Shown here piece by piece: positions 1-7,975 of a stretch of 14,338 nt of DNA. The notes under the pieces were generated by a model. It was not told the origin of the DNA. It saw only the letters and a program-made list of their open reading frames with translations, and ran no database searches. The stretch is from Kiritimatiellales bacterium (GTDB lineage: Bacteria; Verrucomicrobiota; Kiritimatiellia; Kiritimatiellales; Pontiellaceae): NCBI GenBank assembly GCA_015486775.1, contig WFRA01000376.1:1-14338 (forward strand). Reading direction: 5' to 3'. Made by a program: the position numbers and the translations under genes. Numbering within the stretch: position 1 is the first letter of the stretch; each line of letters starts with the position of its first letter.

Positions 1-390
1 ACCGTGATGAAGGGGGGCAAGAAGTCCACCGCCGCGAACATTGTCTACGGCGCCATCGAGGATATCAAGAAGCAGATGCAGGACGAGGATCCGATCGTTG
101 TTTTCTCGCAGGCGATCGAAAACGTATCCCCCCGTCTGGAGGTCAAATCCCGCCGCGTGGGTGGAGCAACCTACCAGGTTCCGCTGGAAGTGCGCCCGAA
201 GCGCCAGGTGGCCTTGGCTGTTCGCTGGCTGATCCAGTATGCCGGTAACCGCCGGGGTGTCCCGATGCGCCGCGCGCTGGCCATGGAGCTGATGGATGCC
301 TACCGCGGGCAGGGAAGCGCCATCAAGAAACGCGACGATACGCACAAGATGGCTCAGGCCAACAAGGCCTTTGCCCACTACCGCTGGTAG
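1..390 (+). CDS. rpsG: 30S ribosomal protein S7 (5'-truncated by window edge)
   Basis: S7 nucleates assembly of the head of the small subunit by binding the 3' domain of 16S rRNA, and it lines the E/P site region. The frame is open from base 1 (ACC GTG ATG AAG) to TAG at 388-390. The visible 129 codons match S7 from the GGKKSTA motif onward, through VGGATYQVP and the end KANKAF-like AQANKAFAHYRW. S7 is usually about 156 residues, so about 27 N-terminal residues lie outside the window and the ATG at 7 is internal, not the start. It sits directly upstream of fusA, the usual str operon order, with rpsL expected just off the left edge. The gap to fusA is 44 nt and contains a tandem palindrome. 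Confidence 0.97.
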   Translation, partial: TVMKGGKKSTAANIVYGAIEDIKKQMQDEDPIVVFSQAIENVSPRLEVKSRRVGGATYQVPLEVRPKRQVALAVRWLIQYAGNRRGVPMRRALAMELMDAYRGQGSAIKKRDDTHKMAQANKAFAHYRW

Positions 391-428
391 GTTCCAACCT
401 CTGGAAATTGTTCCAACCCTTGGATAAA
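391..428. repeat. Tandem 19-bp palindromic repeat after rpsG
   Basis: Two near-identical 19-mers lie back to back: GTTCCAACCTCTGGAAATT (391-409) and GTTCCAACCCTTGGATAAA (410-428). The first contains the perfect inverted repeat TTCCA-N5-TGGAA (392-406). The second has the same arms with one end mismatch (TTCCA-N5-TGGAT). The pair starts immediately after the rpsG stop and ends 6 nt before the fusA ATG, so it fills the gap almost entirely. A related copy follows rplX at 8215-8231. A 5-bp stem is weak as an intrinsic terminator and has no T-tract, so a role in mRNA processing, protein binding or ribosome hand-over is more plausible. The function is unknown. Confidence 0.6.
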
Positions 429-434
429 TAGAGA

Positions 435-2567
435 ATGCCGACGATCGTGAAACAGCGGAATAACAGCCAAGCCAGGCATTCGGATTCCCCCCGGGAAGCC
501 GAAGGCCGCGGTTGCGCCCTGTCTGCGACCCGCAACATCGGGATTATCGCGCACATCGATGCTGGCAAGACCACCACCACCGAGCGCATTCTCTACTATA
601 GTGGAAAAGTCCACAAAATCGGCGAGGTACACGACGGCACCGCCACGATGGACTGGATGATTCAGGAGCAGGAGCGCGGCATCACCATCACGAGCGCCGC
701 CACCACCTGTTTCTGGAACGACCACCAAATCAATATTATCGACACCCCCGGCCACGTGGACTTTACCGTCGAGGTGGAGCGCTCCCTGCGCGTACTCGAC
801 GGCGCGGTCGGCGTTTTCTGTGCGGTCGGCGCGGTGCAGCCGCAGTCCGAAACCGTCTGGCGCCAAGCCAAGAAATACCGGGTGCCGCGCATCGCGTTCG
901 TCAACAAGATGGATCGCATGGGCGCCAATTTCGACAACGTGATCGGGCAGATGCGCGACAAGCTTGCCGCGCCCGTCATTCCGGTGCAGCTCCCTTGGGG
1001 CGCCGCCGAAGATTTCCAGGGCGTGATCGACCTAGTCAAGATGCGCGCTACCACCTTTGGCGAGGATTCGCTCGGCTCCGAAGTCGAATATGTCGATATC
1101 CCCGCCGAGCTCGCCGTCCAGGCCGAAGAGGCCCGCGCCGCGCTGATCGAATTCGTGGCCGACCGCGATGATGAGCTGATGGAGCTCTACATGGAAAACA
1201 GCGATGTTTCCGAAGAGGGACTCGTCGAAGCCATCCGCCGCGCCACCATCGCCAACGAGCTGGTTCCCGTCTTTTGCGGCTCGTCGCTGAAAAACAAGGG
1301 CGTCCAGCCGCTGCTCGATGCCGTGGTTGCCTACCTGCCTTCCCCGCTCGACGTTCCGGCCGTGACCGGCATCGCGCCGAAGTCCGAAGAGGAGATCGCC
1401 CGCGAAGCCAGCGACTTCGAGCCGCTCAGTGGCCTCGTCTTCAAGATGGTGACCGACAAGTTTGTCGGCAAGCTGGCCTTTGTCCGGATCTATTCCGGCC
1501 AGTTGAAAAAAGGGCAAAACATTTTCAATCCCCGCACCCGCAAGCGCGAGCGCGTCGGCCGCCTGCTGCGGCTGCATGCGAACCACCGCGAAGATGTGGA
1601 TGTGCTCTTTGCCGGCGAGATCGGCGGCGTTGCCGGGCAGAAGCTTTTCACAACCGGCGACACGGTCTGCGCCGAGAACGACGCGATCCTGCTGGAAAAC
1701 ATCGAGTTTCCGGAGCCTGTAATTTCCATGGCCATCGAGCCGAAGACCACGGCCGACAAGGACCACCTCGTGGAGGCACTCCAGGATCTCTCCGACGAGG
1801 ATCCCACCTTCCACATTTCGATAAACGAAGAGACCGGCCAGACGATTATCCAGGGCATGGGCGAGCTCCACCTGGAAATCATCAAGGACCGCATCCTGCG
1901 CGAATACAAGGTGAAGGCCAACGCGGGTAAGCCTATGGTGGCCTACCGCGAAAGCGTGCTAAAAACCGGTGCCGGAAGCTTTGTCTTCGACCGCGAGATC
2001 GGGGGAACCCACCACTTTGCCAGCCTGCACCTGCACGTCGCCCCCCGGGCGCAGGGCGCGGGCAACACGGTGGCCTTCGATGTCTCCACGAACATTGTCC
2101 CGGCGGAGTTCCGCCCGGCCATCGAGGCGGGAATCCAAGATGCCCTGATGACGGGCGTACTCGGAAACTTTGCCATCATCGACACGGAAGTGAAGGTGGT
2201 CGGCGGCGAACATTCGATCGACTCCTCGGAAATGGCCTTCCGCTCGGCGGCCGTGATGGCGCTGCGCGACGGGGTGGCGAACGCCAGTCCCGCGTTGCTC
2301 GAACCGATCATGTTGCTGGAGATCGATTCCCCGGAAGAGCATCTGGGCGATGTGCTCGGCGACCTTAACAGCCGCCGTGGCCGTGTCCGCGAAATCAAAG
2401 CTTTGGAAGATATACAAGTTGTGCAGGCGGATGTTCCGCTTGCGGAGGTTTTTGGATATGCAACTTCGTTGCGTTCATTAACAAAGGGTAGGGCGAGCTA
2501 CACGATGGAACCGCAAGCGTTTGAACCGGTTCCCGCGTCCATGCAGGATTCTATCCTCAATCGGTGA
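435..2567 (+). CDS. fusA: Translation elongation factor G
   Basis: EF-G is the GTPase that drives tRNA-mRNA translocation and, with ribosome recycling factor, splits post-termination ribosomes. The 710-residue product shows the G motifs in order: AHIDAGKT at 39-46, RGITI at 81-85, DTPGH at 103-107, NKMD at 157-160 and CGSSLKNKG near 281-289. Domain III follows ([17 protein letters not shown] near 464-480), then domain IV ([10 protein letters not shown] near 593-602, keeping the tip His) and domain V ([20 protein letters not shown]). Two things are odd. The N-terminus before RNIG is about 20 residues longer than usual and there is no good Shine-Dalgarno before ATG 435, so the start is uncertain. 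Domain IV opens with GGTHHFAS where the common form is GGRGQYGH. tuf is not downstream; rpsJ begins 8 nt later. Confidence 0.96.
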   Translation: MPTIVKQRNNSQARHSDSPREAEGRGCALSATRNIGIIAHIDAGKTTTTERILYYSGKVHKIGEVHDGTATMDWMIQEQERGITITSAATTCFWNDHQINIIDTPGHVDFTVEVERSLRVLDGAVGVFCAVGAVQPQSETVWRQAKKYRVPRIAFVNKMDRMGANFDNVIGQMRDKLAAPVIPVQLPWGAAEDFQGVIDLVKMRATTFGEDSLGSEVEYVDIPAELAVQAEEARAALIEFVADRDDELMELYMENSDVSEEGLVEAIRRATIANELVPVFCGSSLKNKGVQPLLDAVVAYLPSPLDVPAVTGIAPKSEEEIAREASDFEPLSGLVFKMVTDKFVGKLAFVRIYSGQLKKGQNIFNPRTRKRERVGRLLRLHANHREDVDVLFAGEIGGVAGQKLFTTGDTVCAENDAILLENIEFPEPVISMAIEPKTTADKDHLVEALQDLSDEDPTFHISINEETGQTIIQGMGELHLEIIKDRILREYKVKANAGKPMVAYRESVLKTGAGSFVFDREIGGTHHFASLHLHVAPRAQGAGNTVAFDVSTNIVPAEFRPAIEAGIQDALMTGVLGNFAIIDTEVKVVGGEHSIDSSEMAFRSAAVMALRDGVANASPALLEPIMLLEIDSPEEHLGDVLGDLNSRRGRVREIKALEDIQVVQADVPLAEVFGYATSLRSLTKGRASYTMEPQAFEPVPASMQDSILNR

Positions 2568-2575
2568 GATAAAAT

Positions 2576-2884
2576 ATGACAAATCAACGTATAAGAATTC
2601 GGCTGAAGTCGTTCGACCACAGGGTACTCGATGTCTCGGCTTCGGAAATTGTGGAGACGGCCCGCCGGACGGGTGCCCGCGTGGCAGGCCCGATTCCGCT
2701 ACCCACCCGCATCGAGCGGTTCACGGTGAACAAGAGTCCGCACGTGAACAAGAAGGCCATGGAGCAGTTCGAGATCCGCACGCACAAGCGCCTGCTGGAC
2801 ATTATCGACCCCACCATCAAGACGGTCGACGAACTGAAGAAGCTTAATCTGCCGGCTGGTGTGGATATCACGATCAAAATCTAA
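2576..2884 (+). CDS. rpsJ: 30S ribosomal protein S10
   Basis: S10 is a small-subunit head protein and, in many bacteria, also the NusE partner of NusB in transcription antitermination. The product is 102 residues, the normal length. It starts [14 protein letters not shown] and carries the family's [15 protein letters not shown] segment (about 31-45) on the rRNA-contacting loop, followed by [11 protein letters not shown]. The start ATG is 7 nt after GGTGAG, a Shine-Dalgarno that overlaps the fusA stop codon (TGA 2565-2567), so translation is probably coupled to fusA. Normally rpsJ opens the S10 operon after tuf or a promoter region. Here only 8 nt separate it from fusA, which suggests that str and S10 are one transcription unit. 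Confidence 0.98.
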   Translation: MTNQRIRIRLKSFDHRVLDVSASEIVETARRTGARVAGPIPLPTRIERFTVNKSPHVNKKAMEQFEIRTHKRLLDIIDPTIKTVDELKKLNLPAGVDITIKI

Positions 2885-2895
2885 ATGGTGCCAAG

Positions 2896-3525
2896 ATGAA
2901 GGGTTTAATTGGAAAAAAACTAGGAATGGCGTCGATCTACGACGAAGCCGGAGCCGCGGTTCCGGTTACGGTGATCGAGGCGGGGCCATGTGTCGTTGTC
3001 CAGCAGAAGAGCGAAGGCAAAGAGGGATATTCCGCCGTCCAGCTGGGCTTTGACGACCAGAAGGAACAGCGCATGAACAAGCCCGCGCTGGGGCATCTCA
3101 AGAAGGCGGGGGTTTCCCCCAAGCGCATTCTCCGCGAGTTCCGCGTGGATGGCGGCGAAGAGGTGGCAGTTGGCGACGTGGTCGACGCAACGGCCTTCGC
3201 GGAAGTCAACTATGTCGATATTGTCGCAACCGGCAAGGGTCGCGGTTTTCAGGGCGTCGTGAAGCGCCACGGGTTCAGCGGTGGCCGCGCGAGCCACGGC
3301 GGCGGCTGGACCCGCCGTCCGGGGTCGATCGGCATGTGCGAATTCCCCGGCCGCGTATTCAAGGGCAAAAAAATGCCGGGTCAGATGGGCGACAAGCGCG
3401 TCACCACCCAGAACCTCAAGGTTGTCCAGGTTCGCCCGGAAGAAAACCTGATTCTCGTCAAGGGCTCGGTACCAGGTGCCAACGGCGGCATCGTGGTCAT
3501 CAAAGAAGCGCTCAAAAAGAAGTAA
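2896..3525 (+). CDS. rplC: 50S ribosomal protein L3
   Basis: L3 binds near the 3' end of 23S rRNA, initiates large-subunit assembly and sends a loop toward the peptidyl transferase centre. The 209-residue protein begins MKGLIGKKLGM, as L3 does, and has KGRGFQGVVKRHGFSGG (114-130), RRPGSIG (140-146) and FPGRVFKGKKMPGQMG (150-165). The Gln in MPGQMG (about residue 163) matches the Gln that PrmB methylates in E. coli. Upstream of the ATG there is only CCAAG and no convincing Shine-Dalgarno. A five-codon frame, ATG at 2885 to TGA at 2897-2899, overlaps this start as ATGA. It may be chance or may help reinitiation. Confidence 0.98.
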   Translation: MKGLIGKKLGMASIYDEAGAAVPVTVIEAGPCVVVQQKSEGKEGYSAVQLGFDDQKEQRMNKPALGHLKKAGVSPKRILREFRVDGGEEVAVGDVVDATAFAEVNYVDIVATGKGRGFQGVVKRHGFSGGRASHGGGWTRRPGSIGMCEFPGRVFKGKKMPGQMGDKRVTTQNLKVVQVRPEENLILVKGSVPGANGGIVVIKEALKKK

Positions 3526-3537
3526 CCGAGGGAGATC

Positions 3538-4161
3538 ATGAGCAAACTACCTTTAAAAAGCATCAAGGGGGACAGCGTCGGCGAGTACGAACTCGCGGAC
3601 AATCTCCTCGTACTCGACAAGGGCGAACAAGCCGTCCACGAAGCGGTGGTGGCCTACAATGCGCACCAGCGTGCCGGAACGGCATCGACCAAAAGCAAGG
3701 CCAATGTTTCCGGAACGGGTGCCAAGCCCTGGAAGCAGAAGGGTCTCGGCCGCGCACGTGCCGGCTACAAGCAGTCGCCGGTTTGGCGCGGCGGCGCCGT
3801 CGCCCACGGGCCGCATCCGCGCAAATACAAGAAGAAGCTTTCGAAGAAAGTCACCCAGCTGGCCTTCCGCCGCGCGTTTAGCGCCAAGGTAGACCAGGGC
3901 GAGATCACGGTCATCGACTTTTTGGCCATCGCCGCGCCGAAGACCAAGGAGTTCGCCGCCGTGCTCAAGAACATGGGGCTGGATCGCGGTGCGCTGTTCA
4001 TCGTGGAGTCGGACAACGAAAACGTGCTGCTGGCCTCGCGGAACATCCCGAGGGTCGAAGTGGTGACCGCCCGGCTGGCCAACACCTACCAGCTGCTGCG
4101 CTACAAGAACGTGGTTGTGACCAAGGCCGGCATGGAAGCGCTGGAAAAACGCCTGGCATAA
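3538..4161 (+). CDS. rplD: 50S ribosomal protein L4
   Basis: L4 (the L4/L1e family) binds domain I of 23S rRNA, and its extended loop lines the exit-tunnel constriction with L22. In gamma-proteobacteria it also represses the S10 operon; nothing in this sequence shows that control. The product has 207 residues, the usual size. The tunnel loop runs about 58-95 with the family's TGxKPWKQKG, GRARAG, SPVWRGG and HGPHPRKY elements; the common KGTGRARAG reads KGLGRARAG here. The C-terminal Rossmann-like half ends at ALEKRLA. A GGGAG Shine-Dalgarno precedes the ATG, and the gap to rplC is 12 nt. Confidence 0.97.
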   Translation: MSKLPLKSIKGDSVGEYELADNLLVLDKGEQAVHEAVVAYNAHQRAGTASTKSKANVSGTGAKPWKQKGLGRARAGYKQSPVWRGGAVAHGPHPRKYKKKLSKKVTQLAFRRAFSAKVDQGEITVIDFLAIAAPKTKEFAAVLKNMGLDRGALFIVESDNENVLLASRNIPRVEVVTARLANTYQLLRYKNVVVTKAGMEALEKRLA

Positions 4162-4174
4162 AGGAATCGCCGAT

Positions 4175-4465
4175 ATGAATAATTCAGCTGATGTAATCAA
4201 GAAGGTCTTGTTGACGGAGAAGGGCACCCGCTTGTCGGAGGAGCAGAACCAGTTTCTGTTCAAGGTGGCCAAGGAAGCCAACAAGATGGAAATCAAGAAG
4301 GCAGTGGAAGAGCTTTTCAATGTCCGTGTTATGGCCGTCAATACGATGCGCCGAAAAGGCAAGAAAAAGCGCCAGCGCACTGCCCAGTTTGGAACAACCG
4401 CTTCGTGGAAACGCGCGGTGGTGAAGGTTCACGAAGAAGATACAGATAAGTTGAGCCTGATCTAA
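4175..4465 (+). CDS. rplW: 50S ribosomal protein L23
   Basis: L23 sits at the rim of the exit tunnel and is the docking site for trigger factor and signal recognition particle. The 96-residue product has the typical opening of a short helix followed by [10 protein letters not shown], then [26 protein letters not shown] (about 27-52), the core beta-alpha unit of the family. It is followed by the basic [11 protein letters not shown] loop that threads into 23S rRNA and by a C-terminal strand [15 protein letters not shown] precedes the ATG. It lies 13 nt after rplD and 13 nt before rplB, the canonical S10 operon position. Confidence 0.96.
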   Translation: MNNSADVIKKVLLTEKGTRLSEEQNQFLFKVAKEANKMEIKKAVEELFNVRVMAVNTMRRKGKKKRQRTAQFGTTASWKRAVVKVHEEDTDKLSLI

Positions 4466-4478
4466 GGAGTCTATTGCA

Positions 4479-5306
4479 ATGGGTTTGAAAGCACATAAAC
4501 CGTATACACCGAGCCGGAGGCACATGGTACTCTCCGATTTCTCGGACATCACCAAGTCGACCCCCGAGCGCTCGCTGCTCAAGGGCAAGAAGAGCCAGGC
4601 CGGGCGCAACAGCGCGGGTCGCATCTCGGTTCGCCACAAGGGCGGCGGGCACAAGCGCCGCTACCGCATCATCGATTTCAAGCGCGAAAAGTTTGGCGTT
4701 CCCGCCAAGGTGGCCGCGATCGAATACGATCCCAACCGCTCGGCGCGCATTGCGCTACTGCACTATGCCGACGGCGAGAAGCGCTACATTGTCGCTCCGG
4801 CTGGTCTGGAAGTGGGCGCGTCCATCATGTCCGGCCCCGACGCCGAGCCTTCGCTGGGCAACGCGCTTCCACTAGGCAAGATTCCGGTGGGCACCGCGGT
4901 GCACAATATCGAAATGGTGGCGGGTCGCGGCGGGCAGCTGGTTCGCTCCGCTGGAACCTCGGCGCAACTGATGTCCCGTGAGGACGAATTCGCGCACATC
5001 AAGATGCCGTCCGGCGAGATTCGCTTGATCCGCACCAACTGTCTGGCCACGATCGGCCGCGTGGGCAATGTGGATCACAACAACATCGTGATGGGTAAGG
5101 CCGGCCGCAAGCGCTGGCTGGGCATCCGCCCGACCGTGCGCGGCGTGGCGATGAACCCGGTCGACCACCCCATGGGCGGCGGCGAGGGCCGCACCTCCGG
5201 CGGCGGGCATCCGAAATCCCCCTGGGGGCTGCTGGCGAAAGGCAAGCGCACCCGCGACAAGCACAAGGCGACGAACAAATACATCGTTGAGCGGAGGAAA
5301 AAATAG
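4479..5306 (+). CDS. rplB: 50S ribosomal protein L2
   Basis: L2 is one of the most conserved large-subunit proteins and is needed for subunit association and peptidyl transferase activity. The 275-residue protein has [18 protein letters not shown] (52-69), the OB-fold segment with [14 protein letters not shown] (83-96), and the C-terminal [13 protein letters not shown] (226-238). The His of DHP (residue 230), equivalent to the functionally important E. coli His229, is kept. The second His of the common DHPHGGGEG is Met here (residue 232). The start follows TAAGGAG. The 3' end contains GCGGAGG, which serves as the Shine-Dalgarno for rpsS 2 nt downstream. Confidence 0.98.
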   Translation: MGLKAHKPYTPSRRHMVLSDFSDITKSTPERSLLKGKKSQAGRNSAGRISVRHKGGGHKRRYRIIDFKREKFGVPAKVAAIEYDPNRSARIALLHYADGEKRYIVAPAGLEVGASIMSGPDAEPSLGNALPLGKIPVGTAVHNIEMVAGRGGQLVRSAGTSAQLMSREDEFAHIKMPSGEIRLIRTNCLATIGRVGNVDHNNIVMGKAGRKRWLGIRPTVRGVAMNPVDHPMGGGEGRTSGGGHPKSPWGLLAKGKRTRDKHKATNKYIVERRKK

Positions 5307-5308
5307 TT

Positions 5309-5587
5309 ATGGCACGTTCACTGAAAAAAGGGCCCTTCGTGGCCGCGAAGCTGATCAAGAAGGTCAGGAAGATGGATGAGTCCGGGCGCAAGAGCCCGAT
5401 CAAGACGTGGTACCGCAGTTCCGTGATCGTTCCGGAGTTTGTGGGGCACACGTTCAATGTCCACAACGGCAAAGTGTTTGTTCCCGTGTTTGTTACCGAA
5501 AACATGGTGGGCCACAAATTGGGCGAATTTTCGCCGACCCGCGGCTTCCGGACGCACGGAATGGCCACGGAAAAGACCGCCCGGTAA
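5309..5587 (+). CDS. rpsS: 30S ribosomal protein S19
   Basis: S19 forms a complex with S13 in the 30S head and contacts the A-site region and bridge B1a. The 92 residues are full length, beginning [11 protein letters not shown], with the middle [23 protein letters not shown] and the end [14 protein letters not shown] (71-84), all typical of the family. Its ribosome-binding site GGAGG is inside the end of rplB, so translation is probably coupled. A run of seven T follows the stop (5588-5594), but there is no adequate stem before it. The next gene, rplV, starts after the longest gap of the block (91 nt). Confidence 0.98.
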   Translation: MARSLKKGPFVAAKLIKKVRKMDESGRKSPIKTWYRSSVIVPEFVGHTFNVHNGKVFVPVFVTENMVGHKLGEFSPTRGFRTHGMATEKTAR

Positions 5588-5632
5588 TTTTTTTGAAGGA
5601 AGTACTGGATTTTGGGAACTAGTTACGTACAC

Positions 5633-5658
5633 TGTCCGCCCTTTATGCATCGCGGACA
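5633..5658 (+). other. Inverted repeat in the rpsS-rplV gap
   Basis: The 91-nt gap 5588-5678 holds no gene. Within it TGTCCGC (5633-5639) and GCGGACA (5652-5658) form a perfect 7-bp stem with a 12-nt loop. It ends 20 nt before the rplV start and just before its Shine-Dalgarno-like GAGAGTGAG. It is not followed by a T-run, so it does not look like a terminator. It could modulate rplV initiation, be a processing site or be an autoregulatory protein site; the sequence alone does not decide. I saw no convincing -35/-10 pair in the gap. Confidence 0.45.
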
Positions 5659-5678
5659 AAATCGAGAGTGAGAACACC

Positions 5679-6014
5679 ATGGAAGTGTCAGCAACAACCA
5701 AATATATAAAGATGTCGCCTACCAAGGCGCGCGATCTTGCAAACAAGATCAAGGGGTTGCCGGTGGCGGACGCGTTGCGCATTACCGACTTCAACGCCCG
5801 CAAGGCCGCCCTCCATATCGGGAAGACCCTCAAGTCGGCGATCGCAAATGCCGAGAACAACGAGGGGCTTGCCGTCGACAGCCTTTATGTGAAGAACGCT
5901 ATCGTGGACGGGGGACCGATGCAGAAGCGGTTCCGTCCGCGGGCGAGAGGTATGGCCAGTCCGATCCAGAAGAAGACCAGCCACGTAACCGTAATTTTAA
6001 CCGACAACGCATAG
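5679..6014 (+). CDS. rplV: 50S ribosomal protein L22
   Basis: L22 contacts all domains of 23S rRNA, and its long beta-hairpin lines the exit tunnel opposite L4. The frame is open well upstream into rpsS sequence, but the protein family begins at MEVSATTKYIKMSPTKARDLANKI, so ATG 5679 is the start, giving 111 residues (typical about 110). The tunnel hairpin is at about 80-98 (PMQKRFRPRARGMASPIQKK). The Shine-Dalgarno is a moderate AGTGAG. The 91-nt gap from rpsS is unusual, because in most bacteria the two genes nearly touch. Confidence 0.96.
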   Translation: MEVSATTKYIKMSPTKARDLANKIKGLPVADALRITDFNARKAALHIGKTLKSAIANAENNEGLAVDSLYVKNAIVDGGPMQKRFRPRARGMASPIQKKTSHVTVILTDNA

Positions 6015-6033
6015 TTGACGAAAGGAGACCGTT

Positions 6034-6666
6034 TTGGGTCAAAAAGTAAATCCAATTGGGTTCAGGCTTGCTTTGAACAAGGACTGGCGCTCGCGCTGGT
6101 TCGCCGACAAGCGTGACTTCGGGAAACTGCTGAAAGAGGATATCGAGATCCGCAAGATGGTTGCAGACCGCCTCAAGGATGCCGCGGTGTCGGACATCTA
6201 CATCGAGCGCTATGCGAACCGCATCCGCGTAACCATCAAGACGGCGCGTCCGGGCTTGGTGATCGGTCGCAAGGGCGAGGATATCGAAAAGCTTCGCGAA
6301 GTGCTTGCAAAATTTAGCGGTAAGGAGATCTATATCGAGATCGCCGAGGTGAAGAAGCCCGATATCGATGCCCAGCTCGTGGCCGAGAACGTCGCCATGC
6401 AGCTCGAACGCCGAGTGTCCCACCGCCGTGCCATGAAGCGCGCGCTCCAAATGGCCATGGACAACGGTGCTCTGGGCATCAAGATCTTGATTGCCGGCCG
6501 TCTCAACGGGGCGGAGATCGCCCGCTCGGAGAGCTACAAGGAAGGCAAGATCCCGCTGCACACGCTGCGTGCGAACATCGACTATGGAACAACAGAGGCC
6601 AACACCGTTGCGGGGATCATCGGAATCAAGGTGTGGATCTGCAAGGAAGCCGAAACGAAAGCCTAG
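6034..6666 (+). CDS. rpsC: 30S ribosomal protein S3 (TTG start)
   Basis: S3 lies at the mRNA entry channel of the 30S subunit and has helicase-related residues. The start codon is TTG (6034-6036), not ATG. The translated [12 protein letters not shown] is the invariant S3 N-terminus, and AAAGGAG (6021-6027) sits 6 nt upstream, so this start is secure. The 210-residue protein contains a KH-2 domain with the GxxG loop VIGRKGED (about 76-83) and a C-terminal domain with [11 protein letters not shown] and [13 protein letters not shown]. It is followed after 12 nt by rplP. The rare TTG start may lower initiation or serve control; this is inference. Confidence 0.97.
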   Translation: MGQKVNPIGFRLALNKDWRSRWFADKRDFGKLLKEDIEIRKMVADRLKDAAVSDIYIERYANRIRVTIKTARPGLVIGRKGEDIEKLREVLAKFSGKEIYIEIAEVKKPDIDAQLVAENVAMQLERRVSHRRAMKRALQMAMDNGALGIKILIAGRLNGAEIARSESYKEGKIPLHTLRANIDYGTTEANTVAGIIGIKVWICKEAETKA

Positions 6667-6678
6667 GGAGTTTGACCG

Positions 6679-7098
6679 ATGCCTTTGATGCCAAAAAGAG
6701 TGAAGTTCAGGAAGGTTCAGCGCGGTTCGCGCAAGGGTCTCGCGATGTCGGGGAACCAGCTTTCCTATGGAGAGTACGGGCTCCAATCATTGGAACGCGG
6801 GTGGATTACCGCAGTCCAGATCGAAGCGTGCCGCGTGGCGGCCAACCGTGCCATGAAACGTAAAGGGAACCTGTGGATCCGCATCTTCCCTGACAAACCA
6901 ATCACGAAGAAGCCGTTGGAAGTTCGTATGGGTAAGGGCAAGGGCGCCGTCGACCAGTGGGTCGCCGTCATCAAGCCCGGAACCATGCTTTTCGAACTCG
7001 ACGGCGTGCCGGAAGCGCTGGCCAAGGAGTGCCTGCGCTTGGCGGCCACCAAGCTGCCGGTCCGTGTCCGTTTTGTCCAGCGGCATGCCCACGATTAG
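6679..7098 (+). CDS. rplP: 50S ribosomal protein L16
   Basis: L16 binds late in 50S assembly and helps shape the A-site tRNA cleft. The 139-residue product begins [16 protein letters not shown], close to the family's MLMPKRVKYR. It carries [16 protein letters not shown], the [24 protein letters not shown] core and [23 protein letters not shown] overlapping the rpsC stop precedes the ATG. A second Met (codon 4, 6688) is possible, but the first is better placed. It has the normal neighbours, rpsC before and rpmC 15 nt after. Confidence 0.97.
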   Translation: MPLMPKRVKFRKVQRGSRKGLAMSGNQLSYGEYGLQSLERGWITAVQIEACRVAANRAMKRKGNLWIRIFPDKPITKKPLEVRMGKGKGAVDQWVAVIKPGTMLFELDGVPEALAKECLRLAATKLPVRVRFVQRHAHD

Positions 7099-7113
7099 CC
7101 AACAGGATTTGAT

Positions 7114-7305
7114 ATGAAGGTAAAAGAACTTAAGGAAATGACGATGGAAGAGCTGGACCAGCAGCTGCGGGACATCAAGAAGGAGCAGTTTAACCTGCAA
7201 CTTCAGCAGGTGTCCGGGCAGCTCGAAAATTCAGCGCGCGTAAAAGAGCTGCGTCGCACGGTCGCCCGCATCAAAACCATCCAGAACCAAAAAGTCGAAG
7301 GGTAA
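7114..7305 (+). CDS. rpmC: 50S ribosomal protein L29
   Basis: L29 is a small two-helix protein next to L23 at the tunnel exit. The 63-residue product is a normal length and shows the family's [29 protein letters not shown] first helix, a conserved [13 protein letters not shown] turn and a second basic helix [16 protein letters not shown] precedes the ATG. It sits between rplP and rpsQ, and only 4 nt separate its stop from the rpsQ start, so the two are likely co-translated. Confidence 0.95.
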   Translation: MKVKELKEMTMEELDQQLRDIKKEQFNLQLQQVSGQLENSARVKELRRTVARIKTIQNQKVEG

Positions 7306-7309
7306 AGGT

Positions 7310-7576
7310 ATGGAAGAGGCAAAGAGAAATTTGAGAAAGACGCGCGAAGGGCGCGTATGTAGCGACAAGGCCGACAAGACCATTGTCGTGATGATTGAAC
7401 GGCGCGTTCGCCATCCCCTCTACGGGAAGGAGATCCGTCTTTCGAAGAAGGTTCACGCCCACGACGAGGAAAACCGCGCCAAGGTTGGCGACGTGGTTCG
7501 CGTGATGGAAACCCGCCCGCTCAGCCGCCTGAAGCGCTGGCGCCTAGTGGACATTATTTCTGAATCTTCTAAATAA
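7310..7576 (+). CDS. rpsQ: 30S ribosomal protein S17
   Basis: S17 is a primary 16S rRNA-binding protein with an OB fold, important for early assembly of the 30S body. The 88 residues include the typical [29 protein letters not shown] segment (about 12-40), the HAHDEEN turn and [25 protein letters not shown]. The Shine-Dalgarno GAAGGG lies within the last codons of rpmC. The short N-terminal tail [10 protein letters not shown] is ordinary for this family. Confidence 0.96.
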   Translation: MEEAKRNLRKTREGRVCSDKADKTIVVMIERRVRHPLYGKEIRLSKKVHAHDEENRAKVGDVVRVMETRPLSRLKRWRLVDIISESSK

Positions 7577-7588
7577 GGTGATAATCCG

Positions 7589-7954
7589 ATGATTTTGGAA
7601 CAGACACGTTTGAAGGTGGCGGACAACTCGGGGGCGCGTAGTGTGATGTGTATTCGCATCCTTGGAACCAAGCGCAAGTTTGCGCGGGTGGGCGAGGTGA
7701 TCCGGGTGACGGTGAAAGAAGCGCAACCCAATGGCGCAATCAAAAAGGGTGAACTCTGCAAGGCGGTTATTGTCCGCACCAAGAGCAGCATTCGCCGTAG
7801 CGACGGCTCCTGCTTGCGCTTCGACAGCAACGCCGCCGTGATTATCGACGATACCGGGAATCCCCGGGGAACCCGCATCTTCGGGCCGGTTGCCCGCGAA
7901 CTGCGCGAGGCCGACTACATGAAGGTTGTATCGCTTGCGCCGGAAGTGCTTTAG
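7589..7954 (+). CDS. rplN: 50S ribosomal protein L14
   Basis: L14 forms intersubunit bridges B5 and B8 and is the docking site of the silencing factor RsfS in bacteria. The 121-residue product has the expected [17 protein letters not shown] opening, [34 protein letters not shown], and the strictly family-typical [19 protein letters not shown] (about 92-110). AAGGTGA precedes the ATG. It leads the spc-type section; no separate promoter is visible in the 12-nt gap after rpsQ. Confidence 0.97.
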   Translation: MILEQTRLKVADNSGARSVMCIRILGTKRKFARVGEVIRVTVKEAQPNGAIKKGELCKAVIVRTKSSIRRSDGSCLRFDSNAAVIIDDTGNPRGTRIFGPVARELREADYMKVVSLAPEVL

Positions 7955-7975
7955 GCGCACCGGGAGGAATTGAAT

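Noticed and set aside
5588..5594. Seven-T run after rpsS as a terminator
   Set aside because: The sequence before it can form at most a 3-bp stem, and co-directional operon genes follow.
5439..5678. Upstream extension of the rplV frame into rpsS
   Set aside because: The extension is read out of frame through S19 coding sequence and has no L22 similarity; ATG 5679 gives the normal length.
7970..7975. TTG 7970 as the start of rplX
   Set aside because: It is only 2 nt from the Shine-Dalgarno; ATG 7976 at 8 nt fits both spacing and family length.
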